A stretch of 64,000 nt of DNA from Curvularia sp. ZM96 (GCA_022457065.1 JAJGBQ010000006.1:2666001-2730000); one strand, 5' to 3'. Positions 21,201 through 33,974 are shown, counted from the first letter of the stretch. Numbers and translations are program-made. The notes: generated by a model from the sequence alone, not told the origin.

Positions 21201-23714
21201 TTGCTTCATTTCCTTGATGACTCAATCAATGCTGCTGAGCTTGAAGAGCAGTATGCGGAGATGACTGCAGAGAAAATCAGAGAGTTGCACGATCAAATCC
21301 GCCCCTTCATCCTTCGTCGGACGAAGGCAAAGGTGTTAACTTTCCTCCCACCCCTGGGTCAGATCATTCTTCCGATATCCATGAGCCACTTACAGAAGCA
21401 AGTATACCGATCGATCTTATCCAAGAGTCCCGAGCTTCTCAAAGCCCTCTTTACTACCGACAGGCAACTCAATCCCCGGGAACGTACAAATCTCAGCAAT
21501 ATTTTGATGCAGCTGCGCAAATGTCTCTGTCATCCATTTGTCTACAGTCGTGAGATCGAAGAACGAACCGACATTGCCGCCGTATCTCATCGTAACCTCG
21601 TCGAAGCCTCCGCCAAGCTCAGCCTTCTCGAAATGCTATTACCGAAACTCCGCGAGCGTGGCCATCGAGTACTGATATTTAGTCAATTTCTGGATATGCT
21701 TAACATCATCGAAGACTTCCTCGATGGTATGCAGCTTGCGTATCAAAGACTTGACGGAACGATGGGCTCACTTGAAAAGCAAAAGCGTATCGACCAGTTC
21801 AACGCCCCTGACTCTCCCCTGTTTGCCTTTTTGCTGTCTACTCGAGCTGGTGGTGTTGGCATCAATCTTGCAACTGCTGACACTGTTATCATCCTGGATC
21901 CAGATTGGAACCCTCACCAGGACCTTCAGGCTATCGCGAGAGCTCACCGGATTGGCCAGAAAAACAAAGTTCTTTGCCTCCAACTCGCCACGCGAGCCTC
22001 AGTTGAAGAAAAGATCATGCAGATGGGAAAAAAGAAGATGGCTCTGGATAAGGTGGTCGTTCAAGATCTGGACAGGGAAGACCCTGAAGATGAGGATGTA
22101 GAGTCGATACTAAAATATGGCGCAGCAGAACTTTTCAAGGAAGATGATGCAGACCATGAGATTCGCTACGATGATGCATCGATTGAAAAACTGTTAGATC
22201 GCAGTCAAATCGAGAACACGCAGGTTGGCGAGGATGAGTCTGCTGAGTCACAATTTGGCTTTGCGCGTATTTGGGTGAATGAAAAGGGTGCACTGCAGGA
22301 CGACTTTGATATAGCGGAAGAGGAGTCCGCTCCAGATCCTGGAGTCTGGGACAAGATTTTGAAGGAGAGACAAGCTGCCGCGGCCGCTGAAGCTCTTGCA
22401 CGAGCTGAAGCCATGGGCAGGGGTCGGCGGGCTAAGCAAGTAGGTCGTTCTTTGCTCTTTCTAGTAACAGAAACTGACTTAAAACAGGCTGTCGACTATG
22501 CGGCTGGAAAGGAAGACGCTGACAACGTCTCGGTTATTGACGAAGATAACGTTGAAAATCAACCTGCCATCCCTCCCACCTCCATAAAGAAAGCGAGCAA
22601 GAAACGGAAGAACAAAACAGCTTCCGAAAGCGATACTGACTTCCAAGCTGATTCCCAAGATGAAGATGAGCATGAGTCGGATGATGAAACAGTCAATGCT
22701 GCTCAAGAGCTCGGCATCGATCATCGTCAGAGTACAACAAAGACCGCCAACTCTTCGCTATACAGGCAGAATGGCGTAGGTGCGTCCAGTGTTCCATTTA
22801 GTCAGCCCTCAAGGTTTCCTGGTATCTCCATCCCTTTGCAATCCACGTCCAATGTCGTTATGCCACCTGCAGGCAGCTTCAAGACCCCTGGTAGCACGTC
22901 AAGGCCGTCTGGTGGTGGTCAGCAATCTGGGTCCTCACTTCTCCCAGCTACTGACAGCTTGTCTCTTCGGAGTCCATTCATCACGGCCCACGTGTCCTCA
23001 ACTACAACACAATCAGGTCCAAATGCGGCAAAGACTAACAAAGCAGCAGTCAAACCATTCCAACGTGCCCAGCTGCCAATTCGCAACCCGTTGGCATTAT
23101 CGTACGGTTCGTATATCAATCACATCTGCCCAGCTTGCCACAAGAATCATCCAAGAGGCGCCTGTGAACTCAAAGTCGCAGGTGTGGAACATTGCGGTTT
23201 GTGCGGCCTGGCGCACTATGGCCACTCTCGCACGTGTCCGCACATCAGATCGGAAACCCAGGTACGCGAAATGCTGGAGGCTCTCAAAAGCTCGCCCGAA
23301 GAAAGAGAGCTTGTGGATGCAGCAATAAAGTATCTACGTGGTGTCAAGGGCACACTCGTGCAGCAGAAAAAGCGAGACAGAGAAAAGGCAGCATTGGCCA
23401 AAGGCCAGTCCACTCCGCTCTCACAACACACCAGCTTCGGTCATCCGCCAAACAGCTCTCATCCCCAGCCATTCGATACTACCCATGGATTTGGTTCCAG
23501 CGGTCCATCTCTTGGCTTTTCAAACAGCATGCCTGGACGCGAACTTCGAGTTGTACAGATGCCACCAAAAAGCGTGCAACCCGGCCATACGAGCAGTGTT
23601 GTTCATGGTCAAAGGATGCATGCCCAACAGCAGATGTCACAGCAGATGCAGAGTCAAGGATACAACGACCAGCAGGTGGAAAATGCTCTGAGAGGCTTCT
23701 TGGGTAATGGATGA
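18297..23714 (+). CDS. mit1: Mit1/CHD3-like SNF2-family chromatin remodeller
   Basis: Three exons, 18297..18641, 18816..22439 and 22488..23714, encode 1731 aa. Intron 1 (GTGAGT, TACTAAG branch, AAACACAG) is phase 0. Intron 2 (48 nt, GTAGGT...AAAACAG) keeps the frame open if retained. Domains in order: acidic/basic disordered N-terminus; PHD-type zinc fingers near residues 365-440 and 485-530; chromodomain-like region about 545-695; SNF2 ATPase from about 730 with DEMGLGKT near 760, DEGQ as motif II and LLTGTPLQNN; helicase C domain with RAHRIGQ near 1157; and a Cys/His cluster near 1537-1570. This order matches Mit1, the remodeller of the fission-yeast SHREC silencing complex, which positions nucleosomes in heterochromatin. 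It is larger than yeast Chd1 and lacks its DNA-binding tail, so Mi-2/Mit1 fits better. Confidence 0.88.
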
Positions 23715-24734
23715 GTGAGGATGAGTGAGTTTATATCATTCTGAAAACTACAACGGCAGATTAGGGACGGACATGGAACATGCACCTATGGGCAATAATG
23801 ATTCTTATATTGGCCTTCCTACTGCGAGTATGAATGGGTTCTATACGTGCTTCAAAATAGCATCAACAGGTTTACGAGGCAACTAGGTAGATGATTCTAA
23901 GAGAAAGAGTCATTGTAGCAAACTTTAGAAGGAAGTGAAAACATAAGTTTTGCTACAAACATTCAAAGTGAGCAAATGAAATGTACCCTAGTCTCCCATA
24001 CCTGTCCCTCATACCCGATGGGAATCAATATACAACCTCAACCTTATATACATGGAAGCTAGTAGCACTATAACCCACGTCAATCATAATGTCGACTGCG
24101 TACAACGCAAACAAATACAACATGTTTGAGATTTCTCAAGAGTGCAAGTATCAGATTTAAGAGCACTTAGATATATGCGGTATAACGCCTTCTTTGATTG
24201 GGCATCTCAGCGCGGGAATGAGCACTGGCGGCCTAACTCGCTTTGCTTTTTATCTCTTCAACCAATGGCGGTTATGCTGCATCAAGGGCTTGAGGGTATG
24301 TTTTGGTGACTGGGCTCCTGTTCAAAAGAGATGACCCAATGTAACAGGCTGTTCACCTGAGCAAGCGCGATCGATCGTAAAGGGCAATCGTAAAATTACA
24401 CATAAACACCCTGCGGGACGAAGTACCCAGGATTGTATAGCCTCTTTAGCAACTAGGTGACGCATAATGCTGCATCCTTGGTTCGGTCAGCCTTCCAATT
24501 ACAGGCTGTGTTTTAATCACACGCACGGACCACCTGCATACGTTAGCAAGCCGGTGCGCCGACACACTTCGCTCCACATTTAAAATATGAATAGCGCGTT
24601 GACAACGAGGAGGGCGTCCTAGCATCAAGTCGTTCTGGATTTCTCGGTGCTTACATTCCATCAATCCATCCTGTCCGCTGTCCTTCCAAAGCAGACTCAG
24701 CCGCACATAGAGACAAACGGTTCACACATCTGCC
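23715..24734. other. Intergenic, no gene recognised
   Basis: About 1 kb that includes the 3' UTR of the remodeller and the promoter of the CCCH zinc-finger gene. The short frame at 24446-24706 on the minus strand has no recognisable feature. Confidence 0.45.
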
Positions 24735-26820
24735 ATGCTCCCGGACAAGAAGATCGACTCGCTGGACTCGCACTTGGAGCATTTCAAGCTACAGGATCGT
24801 GGCAGGCAGACTGATTTAGACGTAAGATAATATTGAGATGATCTTGCTCCCTGCATATCCACTGATCCCACTTAGAAACTCCTTGCAGAATATCGACAAT
24901 TGCTCAGCGAGTACAAAGTACTCAAACGAGCCCATGAGGATACTCTAACCAACGCTATTTCAAAGCCAGTTCCAGTAGCTACGTCAAGCGTAGTTACAGC
25001 AACAAGACCAAGGGACTCCTATGTCCTCGTGCTAATCGATGGTAACGACTACATTGTAAGTACTCGACTCTGTATGATAAGACTTTACTAACTTTGCCTA
25101 GTTCAATGATGAATTCATCAGTGATAGGGAAGAAGGCGGCATGCGCGCTGCCCGCAAGCTCAATGATGCTATAGACAAATACATAGACCAAAACATACCA
25201 AAGGCTCTTTCTAGACGCGTAATTGTACGCATTTACGCCAATGTTACCAATTTGTCAAAGCAGCTTGGAAGGCTGAAGTTGACCGGGCTTGAGAAGCGGT
25301 CCGTAGCGGACTTCACTGCCGGTTTCACGCGTGCAATGAGTCTCTTCGATTTCATTGATACCTTGGATGAAGAGGGGACAAAGTTCAAAATCAGGGGTAT
25401 AGTAGCTGAATGCTCAAGAATGCCATAAGGATGTGACTAACAGTTTACAGAACAGTTCAAAATTGCATCCGAGGATGCGGCCTGTAGCCACATTCTCTTT
25501 GCAGCATGTAACGACCCGGCTTATCTGTCTCTACTTTTATCCTATAACGGCGCACGCGACAAGATCACCCTGGTCCAAGGCAGTAAATGGAACCCGGAAT
25601 TTCATCAGTTCAACTTTGAGGTGACCCAGTTTCCAACCGTCTTCAGCTGGTCGGGAATACCCTCTGTGCCAACGGCCGACAAGGCAGCACCGTCCGCAAC
25701 TGCCAAACCGAAGGCACTTGTGCAACAGCCTGTACTGAAACCTGCATCGTTGGCTTTGCGCAAAGATTCTTGGAGGCGCAATGATTCTGCAAGTCTAGCA
25801 GAGTCTGTATCCGGCCACTTGTCCCATGTATCCACGGCTAGACCACAGACTTCTCGTGAGGACTCGTGGAGGCGCAATGCCCCTGCAAGCGCCACAGAGT
25901 CTGCGTTCGGCGACTCATTCCCTGAGGAAACAAACGATCTTATTGACCAGGGACCCGAATCCGCCAGATGGGACAGCCCACCCCCACGTGATCAAGCGCC
26001 GCAAAGCGTGGTGAACGGACCTTCCAGCAAAGAGTCAGTGTGTAGGTTCTTCCAAAAAGGAAATTGCCGCTATGAAAGCATGTGCAGATTCTCTCATGGT
26101 CCCCAAACCCTCAACAGTCATGACAATGGCAGCCAAGTTTCCAAACTTCTTCTCAGCCCAACATTGCAATCTGTCTCGGGAGCGTCCTCGGCACAAGCTC
26201 CTGCAGCATCGGTTCAGAACTCTCAAGGCGCGATGGAGGACCAGCTCGACCTTTCATCGTCTCAGCACTCTCAAAGCGCGATGAAGGACAGGGTCGGACT
26301 TTCGGCATGTTTGCCCCAAGAATCGGTACCAGGTTTCATTCCCCTCAACAAATTTTCTCAGCGCCTTGATCCATACATGCCGGAACCCAATGCACAGGAC
26401 TGGAAAGCCTACAACACGCGTTTTCAGAAATCCAAGCCGTGCAACGCCTATCAACTTGAGGGAAACTGCACGACGTTTGATTGCAGGTTCGATCACAGCG
26501 AGCTAGAGCCGCAAGTCCTGCGTGTGCTTGAGTATGTGGTAAAACGTATTCCATGCCCTCAGAAAGGCGAGTGTAGGAAACCGCACTGCACGTACGGGCA
26601 TTTGTGCCAAAAGGAGGATTGCTCCAAGCCAAAAGGATTTGGAACAAAGCGGTGCAAGTTCAGGTGGGATCTGCATTACTCAGTTGAGGAGTGTAAATTG
26701 GGAAGTATGGTGCCGGCAGAAGAGGATGAGGAGCCGGCCGAAACGGCATACGGGAACGAGGAGAGTGGGTTGACTGTGGATGATTTAGTGCCCATGGAGG
26801 AGGTTGACTTGTTGTGGTAG
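24735..26820 (+). CDS. CCCH zinc-finger protein with an N-terminal NYN/PIN-like domain (DUF7923-type)
   Basis: Four exons, 24735..24821, 24876..25055, 25102..25396 and 25451..26820, encode 643 aa; the phases are 0, 0 and 1, all with GTAAGA/GTAAGT/GTATAG donors. A short coiled-coil-like start is followed by a conserved globular domain (about residues 60-260) that opens with VLVLIDGNDYIF and later has HILFAACNDPAYLSLL. The acidic loops and strands look like NYN/PIN ribonucleases, which is my inference. A Ser/Ala/Pro-rich linker contains two related DSWRRN repeats. C-terminally, CCCH clusters begin at about residue 385 (C-x7-C-x5-C-x3-H), then a C-x8-C-x4-C-x3-H finger, and further Cys/His groups. 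These normally bind RNA. The tail is acidic. Role unknown; nuclear or cytoplasmic RNA handling is likely. Confidence 0.82.
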
Positions 26821-27505
26821 GGCAGTTGTAGTTGTGTACAGCAGATTGCTCAGGGAAGCAAATACTGGGAATTGAAATTGTTACTTGCTTGGGCCTATAT
26901 ATGAGACCAAATTCGACTTGCGTGGCCGAGTAAGAACCTAGGCTCTCTTGTATTAGCACAACGCCCAAGTCTCAGATAATCTATGGAACAACTAAGTTGT
27001 ACATATATGCCGGACCAGTATATGCGTAAGAAATATTCAACGTAGAGTTGGAGCATGCGCATTACTAGCAGTAGTGGCATGCGGACCGGACATGCCCACT
27101 CATGGTATTTGTACAGTCTGGTCTACACCACATGAACGCTCAGACAATTGGGAGACAAAGAAAACACTTTTGCGGTAATAATTTCTTGATAATGTGGAGT
27201 GATTCGTAGCACGTCTTACTTGCCATCGAAAACTGGAGTTATAAAGCGGTACTTGAGAGATGTGAGAACGAAGGCACATGATTGTAACAAGCATTGCAAG
27301 TGGAGATTGGCCTGATGCGATATTTCCTCTATGGTATGCGTAAAAAGAGAAGTCTGACTCTTTCCGGCATGGCCTATGTGCATCCGTTGTCTCCATAACG
27401 CCAAGCGATTATTCAAAAGCGATAGAACTCCTCCATGATGCTGTTTCATACGACGTCTGTCGTGTGGGTATGGGTAATGTACAAAGAGAATGAGACGCGG
27501 ATAGT
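26821..27505. other. Intergenic, convergent 3' ends
   Basis: Between the stops of the CCCH gene (plus) and the Mrp10 gene (minus). Probably two 3' UTRs; no further gene is seen. Confidence 0.5.
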
Positions 27506-27942
27506 CTAGTTGCGCTTGTGAGGGCCCACAATCTTGGGGTACATCCTCGAGAGGTGGTAATTGATGTTGTTCTTCTTCTGGTTGGGGTCTCGCTAGAGAA
27601 ATTGTTAGAATTGGCAGTCCTCGAGGGCATATGGGATCAAATGCACGTACTGGTGCATCCATGCATTGGCGCAATTTCTGCTCAAGCTGCGCACATGCTT
27701 GCATGCTGTAACCGGACGACGCCCAGCATCCTGTGGCAGATGTGTTAGCCCCTATTTAACCAGCCATCGTCTCTTCTTCCTGAGGAACTCAGTGGTCACA
27801 ACGCACCCAGAACTGATGACATTGCGCCGAGGCACGGGTTGACCTCTGGCTTATTTGGTCGTCGAACGCGGAGCTTGGGAAGCGGGGGGAGCGGTCGGTG
27901 CGTGGCCGACTGGACGGCACTCCCTTGGGGCTTTGGGACCAT
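27506..27942 (-). CDS. MRP10: Mitochondrial small-subunit ribosomal protein mS37 (Mrp10)
   Basis: Three short exons, complement(27506..27592, 27651..27730, 27807..27942), encode 100 aa, close to the family's usual size. Donors are GTGCGT and GTACGT. The joined protein shows the family landmarks: LPPLPKLRVRRP near the start, PCLGAMSSVLGCWASSGYS across intron 1, then the second cysteine helix (CAQLEQKLRQC) and the tail NYHLSRMYPKIVGPHKRN. The cysteines form the twin Cx9C CHCH fold that is oxidised by Mia40 in the intermembrane space before the protein joins the mitoribosome. Because the exons are small, no single frame reveals the gene. The start at 27942 is the ATG that gives the conserved N-terminus; longer upstream frames are not conserved in character. 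Confidence 0.93.
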
Positions 27943-28300
27943 TTTGCTTGCAGGTGTCGCCCTGGAGGACGTGGATGTATTGCGATCGGATGCAATGCAC
28001 GTCGGTGCGGTTGTCGTTACGGTCGTCGTTGTCTCAAGCCACTGGTTCAAAAGTTTCCCGCCGCGGCGATGGCATTTCTTGGCGTGTGCGGATCTGCCCC
28101 AACGCCATCCCTGCATATTGTGCATGCTAGCGTCTTATCGTCACCTTTGTTTACATGCTGCATCATCCACTAAACACTTGGCCAACGCTATCACCGCCGC
28201 CCTCGATGCGATAATACTAACGAACCTCACGAACGCAGTCTCCATGTTTGCGCGTCCTTGATTTCCTTGCTCGTATCTATTTGTTTTGCCCGCCGTCGTC
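27943..28300. other. Divergent promoter region (MRP10 / acidic nuclear-type protein)
   Basis: 358 bases between two divergent starts. It should hold both promoters; no clear TATA box was noticed. Confidence 0.5.
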
Positions 28301-31083
28301 ATGACCCCTTCGCCGCGAGAACACGCCGTAGCAACGGCTACAACAACATTATTCAATACCACCTGGCACGACGCCGATGCCGCCTCCTTCGATCCCAGTA
28401 CTCTTCCGGTTGCCAAAATACCTCGCGCATGGGAGCGCAAGCCAGAGGTCAAGAGGATCGGCGAGGGAAAGGAGAAAAAGATCTGGCGGAGATTCGACCT
28501 GAGGTCGCGTGCCGACGACACAGCCAACGACGAGGCCGATGAAGACGAGCAGGATGCGCGCTCGAGGCCTGTCAAGAGGCGCCAGCAGATGAGCCCCAAA
28601 GCCATGGAGAAGTCTACAACCAGGCCAGATGGCAAGAAGCGCGCCTTCAAGGCGACGCGTTGGGACCGCAGGAAGAGCGTGCTGCCAAGTAGGCCTTGCA
28701 ACAACACATGGCCATCCGCATATTACTAACGCGCTTTTCAGGGAAGAGGACCGCTCCTTTCACTGGGCCAGTACCAGGCGCCGAATACGAGGCAAACGGG
28801 GATGATGAGGGAGAAGACCACAGCTGTGACCTGACTGAAGGCGACAGCGCGAGTTTCGATGGGCCAGACGAGTCCATGCAAGGGCAGGATGAGGTACTCA
28901 CGGATATTTCTACAGCAGGCGGCGATCGGACGACTACTTTTACCTTTACCTTGAACGAGGCTACCACTGACGACCGTCTTGATCGCGAGGGCTTCGACGG
29001 AGACCAAGAAATGGAGCAAGACACGACTCTTGCGACTCTGTTTCGCTCACCCGCTAAGGTCAACTATCCTCAGCTTCCACACATCCATTATGAGAAGAGG
29101 GAACCAGAAACAGTTATGGAAGATAGTATGGAGCAGCCCGAGAAGGCGAACAATGCTGAGAAGACCGAATCAGAAGACCAAGGCTCTGAGAATGGAAATC
29201 GGGCACACGAGACTATAACTGAGATTCAATACCCTACCCTGCCAGTGGACACCATCAAATCTCCGTCACCATCACCATCTCACGAAGAAGACCAGAACAT
29301 GGCAGGAGATTCTTACGAAGCAACAGCGTCAATGGAGCCAGAATTACAACAGATAGAAGATGATACGGGTGAGGAAGACTCGTCAAACCCGCCCGAGGCA
29401 CACCAACCAGAAGAAGAGTTTACGGAAGCCTCTCTGCAGCTGGATATTCTCAAAGACTATCAAAAGGCCTTGCGCGAACACTCATCCGCATCTACACAAA
29501 TCAATCATCGTTCGTCTAAGTTTGTTCGACAGCATGAAGCAGCTGAAGATGACGCGGGAGACGATTCTGAGGATGAAGTTACAAACGATGGCGGTTCTGC
29601 AGAAACTCAAGATGTGTACCTATCTGAAGATGCGGGTGCTTCTAACAGCGATGAAACAGTTCAAGCCCAATTACCCCAAGACCATATCATGGACGAGGCA
29701 TCTGCCGAAAACATCACAGATGGTTTGGTACTCTCGTTAAGTCCATCAAAATCCGCCTCTTCCACTCCACAGAAAGTTCGTTCGCCTCCAAGTCGCCTTG
29801 CCTCTGGTACCGGCGAAATCTCCACCACGGTTGCTTTTGACGATGACACAGCCATGCTCAAGGACTTTCTCAACCGCGCAGCCGCTAGTAAAGCGGAAAA
29901 AGCTGCCATTGCCACGCATAGAAGAGAGTCATTGCAGAATCGTCGTGATTCTGATGTCGTCCGTCATGCACTGTCCTCCCCAAGGAAAGCCCTCGAAGAA
30001 AAGGATCCCAATTCGCCAACTAAAAACAATACCGAATTAACACTTGACCTTTCACAGACATTGACACCAACCACGCCTAGCAACGCTCTATCATCACCTA
30101 CACCAGGTCCAACTGAGCCCGAAGACACAGAGGAAACGAGCACAAAAGGGACGAGACGCTCATCGAGAGCCAAGAAATCGCGCCTTCCAGCACCAGCATC
30201 CACCGGACCTGCACCGACACCCAAGATCGCCATCCGCCGCAACGATGGAAACGAAGTAGTTGTGCTCAGGAAGGATGACGCAAAGCTTTTGGCAGACCTA
30301 ACACGCGCGAACACGCGCAAGAACAAGCAAGGCGCTTTCGGAGTTATTGTTCGTCTGATGAAAGCCCAAATGGAGGCAATGAGCCTACCTCCCATTGACG
30401 ATACGCCCAAGGAGATTGTTGTTGGCAAAAATGTACGCTGGGACGAGCAACTGGCATATTACCAAGAAAACCCGGAGACAGTCGCCAATGCCCTAGCCGA
30501 GGCTGAGTCGTTGGCTACACCAGATGAACTAAACTTCTCGGACACTGGATCAGAGCCCAAGAAGAAAAAGGAAAAGACTAGCAAGACATCCACGCCAAAA
30601 GTTCGAAGAGTCAGAGGACTAGGTACGGCCAACGGCACACCTGCAAAGGGCTTAACCACACCCTCTTCCCTCCTCCCTGATGCAGTCCAGGAAGAGAGGG
30701 AAACGAGTCAGGACAAATCAGCATCGCAAAAACACCAACAAATTCCAAAGCCAAAAGCGACCAAGGCGAAGAAGATGCCCATCGCATCGACCTCCATCGA
30801 CAGCGGTCTTTCTTCGAGTTTGTCCGAAACCAAGCTCCCTTCTCTAGAAGTAGCACCTGTTGGTGTAGGAGCAACAGCTCAGCGAAAAAGCCGCCTCGCT
30901 GCGCCTAAAAAAGTCGTTTTATCGCAGCTGGCTGGTTCGGTAGAGGGAAAAGAAAACAGCACACTTCGCGGTTTGACCGATGCGACGCCCAAAAAGGGGA
31001 TTCCAGCCCCGAAAGTGGTTGTCGCTCACTCTGCTATAGGCATGGAGTCTGGGTTGCCGCGCAGAAGGGGGAAGAAGTATTAG
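28301..31083 (+). CDS. Large acidic, disordered, probably nuclear protein of unknown function
   Basis: Two exons, 28301..28688 and 28742..31083, encode 909 aa; the GTAGGC donor and TTTTCAG acceptor join in phase 1. The N-terminus (about residues 25-50) has a compact conserved-looking run ending in KKIWRRFDLRSR. A long acidic stretch of Glu/Asp-rich repeats follows. The second half has several short ordered islands: LKDFLNRAAASKAEKAAI, RRSSRAKKSRLP, a segment from NEVVVLRKDDAKLLADLTR to VRWDEQLAYYQENP, and a basic RGKKY end. I do not recognise the family. Composition, basic clusters and SP/TP sites suggest a phosphorylated chromatin or cell-cycle protein, which is inference only. The start is the first ATG in frame; an upstream in-frame codon is TTG. 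Confidence 0.8.
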
Positions 31084-31659
31084 CCGCATTACTTTTCGTC
31101 TTTTTCCCTTGGTATTCTCTTCACTTTCTCTGTGCATATATCTGCATATGTCCTATGTGTAGGCGTTTATTCCATGCTCTTGGAAAGGGCATTGTCTCAT
31201 GGCCCATTTTGCATCTTTGCATTTTGCATCTTGCTCTATACCACTTTGTCTTTTTAGGAGGTGTCTTTATTTTCTTTTACAAGACAGGGTTTTATCTCCT
31301 CGTCCTTACGACTAGCGTTTTGGTGCACTTTGAGCGCTTGGCGTTTTTAAAGAGTGGTTTTTCGAGGCCGCGACAGAGACAGTGTCATTTAGAGGAGTTA
31401 TTTGAGGTTTATTTGTTTTAAAGGAGTGCATAGTTATGCATGGTAGTAGTTAATGAATCATGGATTTTAGTAACGGACTGGATTGACCAAAGCAAAGTGT
31501 ATTTCATAAACAAAAAGCTGGTTTGAGGAGGTGTGACAAATACAATATCACTATCCATAGGCGAATGGAGAGTGAGACGCCGGCGCCATTAGTGGCGGGC
31601 AGTCTTTTTTTGTTTCAACTTTTTCAACTGACCAAGACATGCGGTCCAGGTATGGTCGC
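31084..31659. other. Intergenic, convergent 3' ends
   Basis: T-rich sequence past 31083 and the 3' region of the adenylosuccinate lyase gene. No other gene is seen. Confidence 0.5.
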
Positions 31660-33236
31660 TTAGACGTTCAACTCACTGACCTTGGCACTCTCGATATAGG
31701 CCTTGTATTTGCCCAAGGCCTGTTCCACGATACCTCCCTGACCGCAAAACTTCTCGACAATCTCTTGACTACGACCGGTATATAGCTTGCTGTCAAGCAT
31801 GTTGTCAAGCTCACTCCAAATAGGCTTGAAGAACTCGGTTTTGCGAATTCGGTCGACAAGATCGTTGGACTTGCCTTCGTTCTTGACTTGGGCACCGGCT
31901 TGGTGAGAGAGCACGCGAATCTGTTCGTGGGCTTCTTGACGAGACTCTCCCTTTGCGACGAGACGCATGATGATAGACTCAGTGATCATGAAAGGAAGCT
32001 CTTCTTGGACGCGCGTATCAACTCGCTTGGGATATACAACGAGGCCCGAAGTCACGTTGTCAAGAGAGATCAGGATGGCGTCGGCGAGGAGGAACATTTC
32101 CGGGATATCGATGCGGCGGATCGCCGAGTCGTCCAGACTGCGCTCCATCCATTGGGTTGCGTGGGTGTTGGCAAACGACATGGGCTTGGACATGAGTGCA
32201 CGGGCTAGACTGGCAATGCGTTCCGAACGCATGGGGTTACGCTTGTAGGCCATGGCGGATGAGCCAATCTGATCCTTTTCAAAGGGCTCCTCGAGCTCTT
32301 TCCAGGCCGCCAGGTGACGGATATCCCCGGCAATCTTTTGTGCACTAGAGCCAAGGCCGCAGATGGCATTTGCAATCATCTCATCCACCTTGCGGCTGTA
32401 GGTCTGCGTGGAGACAGCGTAACAGGACGAAAAACCCGTCTTCTTGCAGAGAAGCTCATTGAGCTGATCGCACTTCTTGCTGTCTCCGCCGAAGATCTCC
32501 AAGAAAGAAGCCTGCGTTCCAGTAGTTCCCTGGGCACCACGTAGCTGGAGTTTCTCGCGCTCGGCCTCGATAGCCTCGAGATCGAAAAGAAGGTCCTGTG
32601 CCCATTGGGCAGCGCGCTTGCCGACAGTGATGAGTTGAGCGGGCTGTAGATGCGTGTAGGCCAGTGTAGGCTCCGACTTCCATTTGAGCGCGAAAGCAGA
32701 GAGGTTGGAAATTACTTTTGCCAGCTTGGGAAGGAGAAGATCTAGACCATCGCGCATCAGCAGAAGCTCGGCGTTATCCGTCACATAGCAACTTGTTGCC
32801 TTGTGTCGAGTCAGCTTTTACGTTCTCGGCAGTAACACTGCCAACTTACTCCGTAGTGAATGATTCCAGCAGCAGCAGGAGCGACTTGTCCGAAAGCGTG
32901 CACGTGCGCCATGACATCGTGCCTCCTCTTCTTCTCCTCGACCTTGGCAACGCCAAAATCCTCATCGGTAACAATCAAGTGCTCCCTCATCTGGTTCAAT
33001 GCCTCGTCAGTGATGTTGTCGATGCCAAGCTCCTTCTCAGACTCTGCCAGAAAGAGCCAGAGCTTGCGCCATGTCGAGTGTCGGCTCCGCTGGGAGAAGA
33101 GTTGCGACATCTCGGCGGAGCAATAGCGCCCCGTCAGAGATGTTTGGTAGGTGTCAAACATGGTAGTGTCGGCCTGTTGCTTCATGGTAGCTATGCGGCT
33201 CTGAATGTCGAGAGCGGCGTCCGTGGTACTGGCCAT
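31660..33236 (-). CDS. ADE13: Adenylosuccinate lyase
   Basis: Cleaves SAICAR to AICAR and adenylosuccinate to AMP, both releasing fumarate, in purine synthesis. Two exons, complement(31660..32799) and complement(32850..33236), encode 508 aa. The fumarase/aspartase-superfamily signature SSAMAYKRNPMRSE is present, along with THLQPAQLITVGKRAAQW, the family's substrate-binding histidine region. The N-terminal HDVMAHVHAFG run carries the usual conserved histidines. The 50-nt intron starts GTAAGT, has a GCTGAC branch and ends in CACAAG, so its acceptor is AAG rather than the usual YAG; the phase-0 join restores HYGATSCYVTDN, as expected for the family. The start at 33236 gives a slightly longer N-terminus than yeast; Met18 is an alternative. 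Confidence 0.95.
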
Positions 33237-33974
33237 GGCGTGTGTGGGCAGTGGGTGGGGTCCTTGAGTGAGTTTACTCGGGTTGACGTGTGTGGGTTAG
33301 TGGAAATAGTCTTCCAAGTTCGGTAGCAGTGTGCCGCGGAATGTGCAGTTGTGGCAAATACGAGTGTCTGTGATGGAGGAGCAGAAGAGCAAACGAGGTG
33401 CTGTAGGCGTCAAGATATACTAAGTGGTTGCAAGACGGTTGCGGCTTCCGCTCTATGTGTTGGGCGGTAGTGACCTCACGTGTAGTCAAAAACTTTTGGA
33501 CCTCGCTAAACCCCACATTTCTGTACCATTGCACCTTTGCAATCGCATCTCAATGGTGGGTTCTGCCGCATCTCGTCCTAATATCGCGCTGTCAACGAAT
33601 CCAATCGACGGTATCAGCACGCAGAGTTTTCTCCGCCGGCTTTGTTGGGTTTCTGGGCGCGCTTCACGATAGTTTGTTTGATAACTAGATGATGCTTCCC
33701 AAGGATCTTCTAAATCCCCCGGCTTCTCCATTTGCGCCTGCTTGCGAGCTTTTGGCAAATGATGCAGTGAGACACAGTAGAGAAAAAAACCATGTGTAGG
33801 AGCCTGACTCCAAATTTCAATGGATTCACCCCCACGCCGGTTCATGCATGTATTCAATGGTACGGGAACACAGCCCAGACCACCGTATCTGCCCCTACTC
33901 CACAAAATCCTAGGCCCCAAGCGGACGTTCGTGCGGCTCTGCCCAACTCCACAATTATTTCCGTCTCCGCGGAC
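33237..33974. other. Intergenic: ADE13 promoter and 3' region of the acyltransferase gene
   Basis: 738 bases without a supported gene. Several overlapping frames exist on both strands but none has a domain or intron support. Confidence 0.45.

Noticed and set aside
28141..28707. 188-codon minus-strand frame opposite the acidic nuclear-type protein
   Set aside because: Antisense shadow of a spliced gene that has a better codon pattern on the plus strand.
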